Origin: a virus
Reading direction: 5' to 3' (one strand)
Length of the DNA stretch: 25,846 nucleotides
IMG/VR virus record: IMGVR_UViG_3300021142_000162
Coordinates: 1-25,846 of that record
Both the position numbers and the translations under genes were made by a program. Of the stretch, positions 5,845-11,507 are shown piece after piece. The notes beneath the pieces were generated by a model, which was not told the DNA's origin, searched no databases, and saw only the letters and a list, made by a program, of their open reading frames with translations. Numbering within the stretch: position 1 is the stretch's first letter; every line of letters begins with the position of its first letter.

Positions 5845-6972
5845 TTGGGCTGCCCCTGTAAAGGTCCGGCGATGGCGAACGGCCGGTGCCGGATGCATGG
5901 CGGGGCCTCGACCGGACCGAAAACAGCCGAGGGGAAAGCGCGCATCGCGGCGGCGCAGGCACGGCGCGGCGACCCGGTGCACCGGACGATACTGGCGCGT
6001 GCGGCCGCGATACAGCGGTGCGGCCGGGTATTGGTCGCCACGGTGGACGGCGGGGTGGCGCTGGGGGCGCTCGCGGCGCCACTGTGCGCGGTGCTGGGGC
6101 TGACGGAGAAGCCGCCCGGAGACAAGGCGGGTGCGGCGGCGTTCGTTCAGGCGCACCTCATGACGTGCGACCTGACCGCCGCGGGGACGCGGGCATTGAT
6201 GGGGGCTATTCGGGAAATCGCGGGGCAACAGTCCATGCGCCGTGAGAGATGCGGTGGTCGCCGCGTGCCGTCATGCTCGCTTGCGCCGACATGCGGGGCA
6301 CCGGCACGGGGGACGCCCGGTCTATCGGGCCAGCGCCCCGATCGCGCCGATCCCGATACACCGGCCGCGGGGCAATCGTTCGACAGACCGGCCGTCGATG
6401 CCGCCCAGCGCGGCGACCGGCAGCGGGGCTTGCCGGGCGAGCCTCGCCCAGCGGTTGGCGCCGAGCGCGGGGGCGCCGGGGTGGCTGGCGGTGGCGGTGG
6501 CGGTGGACCCCTGAAGGCAGACGCCGCACGTTGCAGCTGGCGCTCACGTGTGCGATCCTCCGCCCGACACCGTAGGAGGGGCATGGACGATCCCGTTAAC
6601 AAGAGCGCGCTGCAATACGCTGATCCACCCGTGGCGTGGTCCGTGCCCGGCGACCCAGCAGCGTGGATCGTAGCGGCTGACAAGCCGGTGCGCGTGTTGG
6701 GTGGCGTTGCCGTTGCGCCGGCCGCCGCGGAAGTCCCGGCGCTGACCGAAGCATCGCTGCTGCACATGCTGGAGATGATACGCGGCCTGCCAGTCTATAA
6801 CCCGCTCGACCGCGTGATCGGCGACCTAGCTGCCGACCATATCGGCGAGGCCGACCGCAGCAGGCTCGCCGCCGCGCTCGACGGCGCCAGCAAGCGGGCG
6901 GACGGCAACGAGGCGTCCGGGCGCATCACGCGGGGCGACGGCGCCGTTTGCATTGGTCACGTCGCCCCTTGA
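5845..6972 (+). CDS. HGGxSTGP-motif protein, amber-interrupted composite ORF
   Basis: The first part carries the hallmark of the HGGxSTGP family: CPCKGPAMANGRCRMHGG, then ASTGPKTAEGKARIAAAQARRG. The conserved start of that family lies just upstream in the same frame, as NGNPRGNPN (about 5788-5814), then TAG (5815-5817), then APRCGAKTR. A single amber codon therefore interrupts the gene, and the open frame can start only at TTG 5845 or ATG 5872. Residues up to about 130 (AHLMTCDLTAAGTRALMGAIREIAG) look like real protein. Residues 134-246 look like out-of-frame sequence and lie antisense to a thiE fragment. The last 129 residues probably form a separate gene starting at 6583. Function of the family is unknown. 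Treat the whole 375-residue product with doubt. Confidence 0.45.
   Translation: MGCPCKGPAMANGRCRMHGGASTGPKTAEGKARIAAAQARRGDPVHRTILARAAAIQRCGRVLVATVDGGVALGALAAPLCAVLGLTEKPPGDKAGAAAFVQAHLMTCDLTAAGTRALMGAIREIAGQQSMRRERCGGRRVPSCSLAPTCGAPARGTPGLSGQRPDRADPDTPAAGQSFDRPAVDAAQRGDRQRGLPGEPRPAVGAERGGAGVAGGGGGGGPLKADAARCSWRSRVRSSARHRRRGMDDPVNKSALQYADPPVAWSVPGDPAAWIVAADKPVRVLGGVAVAPAAAEVPALTEASLLHMLEMIRGLPVYNPLDRVIGDLAADHIGEADRSRLAAALDGASKRADGNEASGRITRGDGAVCIGHVAP
6322..6507 (-). pseudogene. thiE: Thiamine-phosphate synthase (thiE) 3' fragment
   Basis: Leftward, 61 codons ending TAG at 6324-6322 read ATASHPGAPALG, then RWARLARQAPLPVAALGGID and GIGAIGALA. This is the C-terminal part of ThiE: the ATASHPGAP loop, the PVxALGGI strand with its phosphate-binding glycines, and the final helix. 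The natural stop is kept and the N-terminal two thirds are missing. ThiE makes thiamine phosphate from the pyrimidine and thiazole precursors; this piece cannot. It lies opposite the doubtful middle of the HGGxSTGP frame, which supports that frame being non-coding here. Confidence 0.6.
6583..6972 (+). CDS. Hypothetical protein (in-frame 3' part of the long ORF)
   Basis: A 129-residue protein beginning MDDPVNKSALQYADPPVAW. ATG 6583 has a nearly perfect Shine-Dalgarno, TAGGAGGGG, only 3 bases away, so an independent start is more likely than translation through the region antisense to thiE. The centre (ALTEASLLHMLEMIRGLPVY and RLAAALDGASKRADG) is helical. No known family is recognised. It precedes a 229-base non-coding stretch before the packaging genes. 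The rival view is that it is the C-terminus of the 5845 frame. Confidence 0.5.
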   Translation: MDDPVNKSALQYADPPVAWSVPGDPAAWIVAADKPVRVLGGVAVAPAAAEVPALTEASLLHMLEMIRGLPVYNPLDRVIGDLAADHIGEADRSRLAAALDGASKRADGNEASGRITRGDGAVCIGHVAP

Positions 6973-7201
6973 CCAGCCATTCAGCCGCAGTCAGCCCCTC
7001 GCTTTGGCTTGACTTCCTCTCCCGCATCGTCAGCCGCAGCCCGGCGGCACCGGAACCACCCGGCCGCCGGGATCGCGGGGTGGCGGAGAACGGTGACCCC
7101 CACCCCCCCCCTTTCTCCTGGCGAGCGCGAATTTTCTTGTCACCCCTCCCTGAATTTTGCCAAATTTTTGGAAAATTTTACGATGAAAGGGCAATGAGCG
7201 G
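6973..7201. other. Intergenic region upstream of the packaging genes
   Basis: No gene is visible here. It holds a C-rich run (C5-A-C9 at about 7097-7111) followed by an AT-rich patch (about 7150-7180) containing CCAAATTTTTGG, which has short pairing arms. Such a composition switch just before the large terminase is where cos or pac sites often lie, but no cleavage site can be recognised by eye. Confidence 0.35.
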
Positions 7202-7501
7202 ATGGTTGACCGTTTGGCTGAGTTTGTGGATGGTGCGCCGTGCCGTGCCTGTAGTTCGCCGACTCGCTACGTGAGCATGGGCCGGTGTGTTGCGTGTGCG
7301 CGTCGGCACCAGAAGCGGTTCAACGCCAAGGTTCTGGCGGCGAGATTTGCGGGGGACAAGGCGAGGATCGGCGAGCTGGAGGATGAGGTGCGGCGGCTTC
7401 GGGCGATGATCTGTATTGGCGATGGCACAGAGGTTCCTTTGTCCGTCCTCCCTGGTGATATTGCGTTCCAGGGTCTGCTGGTTGGTGACCGGTGCCACTG
7501 A
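7202..7501 (+). CDS. Small zinc-ribbon protein
   Basis: A 99-residue protein. Residues 13-35 contain CRACSSPTRYVSMGRCVACARR, two Cys-x2-Cys pairs (CRAC and CVAC) spaced like a zinc ribbon. A predicted coiled coil follows (DKARIGELEDEVRRLRAM), suggesting a dimer. The start ATG 7202 has GAAAGGG about 10 bases upstream. Its last ten bases overlap the start of the large terminase, so the two are probably coupled. A role beside the terminase, such as a DNA-binding or HNH-like accessory protein, is possible, but no HNH histidines are seen. Function is unknown. Confidence 0.7.
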   Translation: MVDRLAEFVDGAPCRACSSPTRYVSMGRCVACARRHQKRFNAKVLAARFAGDKARIGELEDEVRRLRAMICIGDGTEVPLSVLPGDIAFQGLLVGDRCH

Positions 7502-9060
7502 CGGCTGAACAGATTGACGACCTTGGCCCTGACTGGGCGGCTGCTGGCGCTGCGCGTCGTGTGTGGCTTGTGGATGCGTGGAAGCACCCTCGGAAGGGGA
7601 AGCAGATACCGCCGGCGGACCACGACTGGGATATTCTTTTGTTCCTTTCCGGGCGCGGCTTTGGGAAGACTTCGGCCACGGTTCAGTGGGCGTGGTGGGA
7701 GGATTGGCGGGTGCCGGGGATCATCACGCACGCGATCGCGCCGACGCTTTCGGATGTGCGCGGGACGCTGTTCGAAGGGCCGGCCGGGTTTTTGGCGACG
7801 ATCCCGGTTGAGTGCTTGTTCGAACAGAGCGTGGAGAAGGCCTACAACAAGTCCTTGCACGAGTTGCGGCTGTCGAACGGGTCGCTGATCCGCGGGTTCG
7901 GTGCGCAGGAAGAGGCGGGGCGTTTGCGCGGCCCCCAGTGTCACAACATGATCGCGGATGAGTTGCGAGAGTGGGAAAAGCCGGCGGGCAACCTGGAGCT
8001 GGCGATGACGAACGCGCTGTTCGGGTTGCGGCTTCGATATCCCGATGGAACGCCTTCGCGGGCGGTGATGGCGACGACGCCGAGGCCGATCCCTTTCCTG
8101 AAGCGGTTTGAGAAGCGGGCCGGCGTTCGGGTCGTGCGCGGCTCTTCGTACGAGAACATCAACAACCTGGCCAAGGCGTATCGGACCACGCTGCTGTCGT
8201 TGGCGGGGACGGCGATCGGGCGACAGGAGATCGACGGACTCTACATCGATGAGGAGTCCGATCTTGCGATCTTGAAGCGAGGGTGGATCAGGCTTTGGCC
8301 CAAGGATCCCGACACTGGCAAGCCGCGCAAGTTGCCCGAATTCTCGTTCATCCTGGAGGTATACGACACGGCTGCGTCTGAGGAGAACTTCGACAAGAAA
8401 TCCCAGAAGACGGATCCTTCTGGGTCGATCGTGCTGGGCGTGTTCAACGTGGCTCAGTGCTTCACCGAGGAGGAGCGGAAGAAATACCGGGTGAGGTCGA
8501 AGTACGCGTGTTTGCTGCTGGACTGCTGGACGGAAAGACTGGGGTTGCCCGATTTGCTGGAGCGGGCGCGGGCGCAGCATCGAACCTTGTGGGGGCCAAA
8601 AGGCCGCGGCCGGCGGTCGGACATGGTGCTGATCGAGAACGCGTCTTCCGGGCCTGGGTTGCGGCAGTTCATGGCAAAGTGGGGGGTGCCGACGTGGCCC
8701 TACAACCCGCGAATCGGGAAGACGATGCGGGCGCATGCCATATCGCCCCTGATCCAGCAGGGCATGCTTTGGGTGCCTGAAAGCGGGCGGTCGGATCGAA
8801 GCGGTCTGCCGATCGACTGGGCCGAGCCCTACCTCGAACAGGTGTGTGCGTTCGGAGGAGAGGGCACGACTGAGCACGACGAGTACGTCGACGTTACGAC
8901 ATCGGCGTTTGCCTACCTACGCGACCGCGGCATGCTTGAGGCCACGCCAGAGCAGAAGTTTCTGGATTTGGACGAAAAGCTGGATCAGGATAGGATTGAG
9001 GCTGCCGAGGCGGCAGATCGCGAGCGTGTGCGAGAAGCGGTGAACCCCTATGGAATTTGA
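7492..9060 (+). CDS. terL: Terminase large subunit
   Basis: The ATPase-nuclease that pumps and cuts phage DNA at the portal. It has 522 residues, usual for the family. Walker A is SGRGFGKT at 53-60. The Walker B region is HNMIADELREW at 151-161, with acids D156 and E157. The coupling motif is MATTPRP at 193-199. The C-terminal RNase H-like nuclease shows D292 in VYDTAASE, E382 in VLIENASSG, and acids D463 and D467 in HDEYVDVTT. Both domains look complete. The start is GTG at 7492, inside the end of the zinc-ribbon gene; the Shine-Dalgarno is weak. The best anchored gene in the window. Confidence 0.95.
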   Translation: MPLTAEQIDDLGPDWAAAGAARRVWLVDAWKHPRKGKQIPPADHDWDILLFLSGRGFGKTSATVQWAWWEDWRVPGIITHAIAPTLSDVRGTLFEGPAGFLATIPVECLFEQSVEKAYNKSLHELRLSNGSLIRGFGAQEEAGRLRGPQCHNMIADELREWEKPAGNLELAMTNALFGLRLRYPDGTPSRAVMATTPRPIPFLKRFEKRAGVRVVRGSSYENINNLAKAYRTTLLSLAGTAIGRQEIDGLYIDEESDLAILKRGWIRLWPKDPDTGKPRKLPEFSFILEVYDTAASEENFDKKSQKTDPSGSIVLGVFNVAQCFTEEERKKYRVRSKYACLLLDCWTERLGLPDLLERARAQHRTLWGPKGRGRRSDMVLIENASSGPGLRQFMAKWGVPTWPYNPRIGKTMRAHAISPLIQQGMLWVPESGRSDRSGLPIDWAEPYLEQVCAFGGEGTTEHDEYVDVTTSAFAYLRDRGMLEATPEQKFLDLDEKLDQDRIEAAEAADRERVREAVNPYGI

Positions 9061-9072
9061 GGAAAAAGCGTG

Positions 9073-9660
9073 ATGAAAAACTGGCTTGACATCGAGGTTG
9101 ATGGGCGCAAGTTGCGAGACTATGTCTCCGGCGATGCGCTTGGGCATAACGCCATGCTGGACTTCAATGTCCCAAAGGCTGAACTAACATTGTCGGGGGA
9201 GTGGGAAGAAGACGAAATTGTGGGAGGGTGGGTGAAGCGCGACAAGACGTTCATCCATGCCCAGAGACAGCGAAGATCAGCTATTGTTGAAGCCCTTTCA
9301 TTTGCCGAAATTGCGGCGAACGCGATGATTTTGGAAATTTCGAGCAAGCTTCCTCCGCAAAAGACCGGCTTACCGCGTGCCGATCACATCGGGCTACGCT
9401 ACCAGACGCTTGGTGCGGGTGAAGGTAAAGCAAAAACATACGAAACGGCACGGGAGGCTATCGCTGCGATACGGTCTGAAATTCTCCAATATGCGAAGGA
9501 CACTCCTGGTGATAGGCTTTGGTGGCGCACGACGCCGCCGATACAGGTGCTTGGTGGAGTGCCGTTCGGCACGACCGACGTTTTGTGGTTAGCAAGGACG
9601 CGGTTGGTGATCGGGTTCCAGAAAGACCTGTATTACGACGACGAAATCGCGGCGGAATGA
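9073..9660 (+). CDS. Hypothetical protein, paralog A
   Basis: A 195-residue protein starting MKNWLDIEVDGRKLRDYV, just after the large terminase. ATG 9073 is preferred over GTG 9070; GAGG lies about 10 bases upstream. From about residue 80 it aligns by eye with the next gene: EIAANAMILEISSKLPPQ against EAAAETMLRDIADELPPQ, AIRSEILQYAKDTPGDRLWW against LRAEILEYAENNPDGLLWW, and VPFGTTDVLWLARTRLVI against IPFGEIEAVWCAWTRLVI. The double-tryptophan motif and the closing ARTRLVI strand are conserved. No known domain is recognised. Its GC content is somewhat lower than that of the terminase. Confidence 0.75.
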   Translation: MKNWLDIEVDGRKLRDYVSGDALGHNAMLDFNVPKAELTLSGEWEEDEIVGGWVKRDKTFIHAQRQRRSAIVEALSFAEIAANAMILEISSKLPPQKTGLPRADHIGLRYQTLGAGEGKAKTYETAREAIAAIRSEILQYAKDTPGDRLWWRTTPPIQVLGGVPFGTTDVLWLARTRLVIGFQKDLYYDDEIAAE

Positions 9661-9669
9661 GTATGAGCG

Positions 9670-10290
9670 ATGAGCGACGACGAGATCGAACGGGGGCCCG
9701 ACGACGCGGACATCGCCTGGCGACACGCTGAATGGCGGCGCGAACTTCTCGCTAAGTCCTCCGTGACGCTGGAGGATATCGAAGATTTAAATATGACTCC
9801 CCAGGATCTGGTCGATACTGAGGAATGGGAAGAGTGGCCAGGCGGTGACCGTTGGGAAAAGCGCACAACGGGCTTTATTCAGTTACAATCCCACGCTCGG
9901 TTTTTTTCGAGCGGGTTGCTTCCTTTTGTCGAGGCCGCGGCGGAGACGATGCTTCGCGACATTGCGGATGAGCTGCCGCCGCAATGGGATGGCCCTCCAG
10001 TGGGCCAGAGGATGAACTACGTCACGCTTGGCGTCGATCATTCCGAAAATAGCTGGGAGCCGCGGTGGTATAAAAGCGACATGTTGGCAATCGCGACGCT
10101 TCGTGCTGAAATTCTCGAATACGCTGAAAACAACCCCGATGGTCTGCTGTGGTGGTGCTACCATCCCGCTCGCGTGCGGGTCAGGTTCCGTATCCCTTTT
10201 GGGGAGATAGAGGCTGTTTGGTGCGCATGGACGCGGTTGGTGATTTTACCGGAGACGGAATCGGAGACGGAATCGGAGCCAGTCCTATGA
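9670..10290 (+). CDS. Hypothetical protein, paralog B
   Basis: A 206-residue protein starting MSDDEIERGPDDADIAW, a tandem paralog of the preceding gene in its last 130 residues. The first 50 residues are acidic and differ from paralog A. The C-terminus ends in a short repeat (ETESETESEP) made by a repeated 12-base unit. The stop TGA overlaps the start of a 25-residue microgene (ATGA). Placement between terminase and portal suggests a packaging or early capsid accessory, but nothing in the sequence shows which. ATG 9670 has only a weak upstream site; an out-of-frame ATG lies at 9663. Confidence 0.75.
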   Translation: MSDDEIERGPDDADIAWRHAEWRRELLAKSSVTLEDIEDLNMTPQDLVDTEEWEEWPGGDRWEKRTTGFIQLQSHARFFSSGLLPFVEAAAETMLRDIADELPPQWDGPPVGQRMNYVTLGVDHSENSWEPRWYKSDMLAIATLRAEILEYAENNPDGLLWWCYHPARVRVRFRIPFGEIEAVWCAWTRLVILPETESETESEPVL

Positions 10291-10364
10291 CCGACGATGC
10301 CACGCCGTGGCTGCGGCCGGAATTGGACTGGCGGCTGGTCCATAAAGTGGAGATTGAGGTATGA
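10287..10364 (+). CDS. 25-residue microgene
   Basis: A tiny frame begins MTDDATPWLRPELDW and ends VEIEV. Its ATG overlaps the upstream stop (ATGA at 10287-10290) and its own TGA overlaps the next start (ATGA at 10361-10364), so it exactly fills the gap between two genes with coupled junctions on both sides. The peptide is amphipathic with three tryptophan/leucine clusters. Either it is a real micropeptide or it serves to carry ribosomes from one gene to the next. Confidence 0.5.
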   Translation: MTDDATPWLRPELDWRLVHKVEIEV

Positions 10365-10627
10365 ACGGAAAAGTTGTGCTGCCTGCGTTCGCCGACGGAC
10401 TGACCTGCGAATCGGGGTGCCAGTATTTTCACCGGTTCCCGAACGGCGCGACTGGGTGTATCGCCCATCCGCCGACGGTGACGATCATGATGGTGCCGAT
10501 CGAGGGGGCTGTTGTGCGGTCTGGCGGCCCGCAGTTCTCTCCTCGGGAACTGGCGGCGTATCCTCCCGTCGGGAAGGGCAGCCCAGCGTGCGGCGAGTTC
10601 AAAATCAAAACAGGAGATGTATCATGA
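10361..10627 (+). CDS. Cysteine-containing hypothetical protein
   Basis: An 88-residue protein starting MNGKVVLPAFADGLTCESGC. Cysteines at about residues 16, 20, 33 and 77 (CESGC, then ATGCIAH, then PACGEF) could bind a metal or an iron-sulfur cluster, although the last one is far away. There is an ATGA overlap with the microgene upstream and another with the next gene at 10624. No family is recognised with certainty. Confidence 0.65.
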   Translation: MNGKVVLPAFADGLTCESGCQYFHRFPNGATGCIAHPPTVTIMMVPIEGAVVRSGGPQFSPRELAAYPPVGKGSPACGEFKIKTGDVS

Positions 10628-11250
10628 AGGTGACATTCATCGACGAAAGCGGCGATACGGTCACCATCACGGATCCGATCACGATCGAAGGCGATGTGCA
10701 GTCGCTGACCGACCTCGCGGCGGCGCTGGCGGCTGGGGTCGAGAAGGCTCGGCTGGAGCGTCCCGCGCTCGATGTGCTGGTGCGAGTGACCGAGGCGGGG
10801 TCTGTGGGTTCGGTCGACCAGCCGCGCGTCGAAAACAATCCGGCGATACCGACCGAGTCCGACACGCTGCCCGCTCCCCAAATACCGTGGGAATCGACCG
10901 AGCCGCCGAGGGTGGCATTGAACGATTGGCAGTTGGACTTGCTGCGGCGAACCAGGGCGATGGCGATCCCAATCAAGGACATCGAGGCAGCGGCCAGGGC
11001 CTGGGTGCTGGAAAACTGCGATCTCTTGAAAGAGCACCGGCTGTTTTCGCTGACGCATGCGCACGTCGCGATCGCGCCGGCCGGCCTGTACGCGCTGGAC
11101 AGATCGGAGCGAGAGGCGCTGTTGCCCGTCGAGCCGCCGGCGTCCGATGCCGGACCGCAATTCGAGCGCATCAATTACCAAGTCGGCTACGCAATAGACC
11201 GCGTGACAGGCGAGGTGCGGGACCGTCTATCGACAGAAGGAATCGTTTGA
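10624..11250 (+). CDS. Hypothetical protein
   Basis: A 208-residue protein starting MKVTFIDESGDTVTITDPIT. The start at 10624 has AGGAGATG upstream and overlaps the previous stop; the much longer frame from 10297 runs through the neighbouring gene and is not real. The N-terminal 60 residues look like beta-strands and a helix (SLTDLAAALAAGVEKARLE), then a Pro-rich linker, then a helical C-terminal half (LDLLRRTRAMAIPIKDIEAA). No family is recognised. Confidence 0.7.
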   Translation: MKVTFIDESGDTVTITDPITIEGDVQSLTDLAAALAAGVEKARLERPALDVLVRVTEAGSVGSVDQPRVENNPAIPTESDTLPAPQIPWESTEPPRVALNDWQLDLLRRTRAMAIPIKDIEAAARAWVLENCDLLKEHRLFSLTHAHVAIAPAGLYALDRSEREALLPVEPPASDAGPQFERINYQVGYAIDRVTGEVRDRLSTEGIV

Positions 11251-11474
11251 TGGAAATGCACGCGGTCGACTCGACCAGAATTCACGCCGTCGGGCATGAC
11301 GGCCACGCGCTGTTCGTCCAGTTCAGGACGAAGCATGGTACGCCGGGCCCGACGTATCGGTATCCCACGGCCGGCCCGGAACATCACGAGGCGCTTCGGC
11401 AGTCGGAAAGCCCCGGCCGCTACTTCGAGTTTGCGATCAAAAGTGGGCACGCTGGCGAACTGGTAGGCGGATAA
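11250..11474 (+). CDS. KTSC-like small protein
   Basis: A 74-residue protein starting MEMHAVDSTRIHAVGHDGHA. It follows the KTSC-domain pattern: a Ser-x-x-Ile near the start, xVGxD, LFVQFRTKHG, a YRYP motif, then a helix ending ESPGRYFEFAIKSG. KTSC proteins are small, common in phages and bacteria, and of unknown function. The ATG overlaps the upstream stop (TGATG). A perfect palindrome, CTGGCGCCAG, lies in the 33-base gap before the portal gene. Confidence 0.65.
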   Translation: MEMHAVDSTRIHAVGHDGHALFVQFRTKHGTPGPTYRYPTAGPEHHEALRQSESPGRYFEFAIKSGHAGELVGG

Positions 11475-11507
11475 TGTAGGCTGGCGCCAGAAAGCCAGGA
11501 GCCATCG

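Noticed and set aside
7157-7184. A sigma-70-like pair TTGCCA/TACGAT with 16-base spacer before the zinc-ribbon gene.
   Set aside because: The start of transcription would fall at about 7191 and remove the ribosome-binding site of the gene at 7202. It may be chance in an AT-rich patch.
7267-8877. A 536-codon open frame on the minus strand.
   Set aside because: It is antisense to the well-supported large terminase, Arg/Pro/His-rich in the manner of high-GC shadows, and has no family pattern.
10250-10280. A short tandem repeat encoding ETESETESE, considered as a CRISPR or iteron unit.
   Set aside because: It has only two or so 12-base units, in frame at the end of a gene, so it is a simple coding repeat.
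11478-11495. The palindrome CTGGCGCCAG before the portal as a terminator.
   Set aside because: It has no loop or T-run, and the portal gene follows at once.
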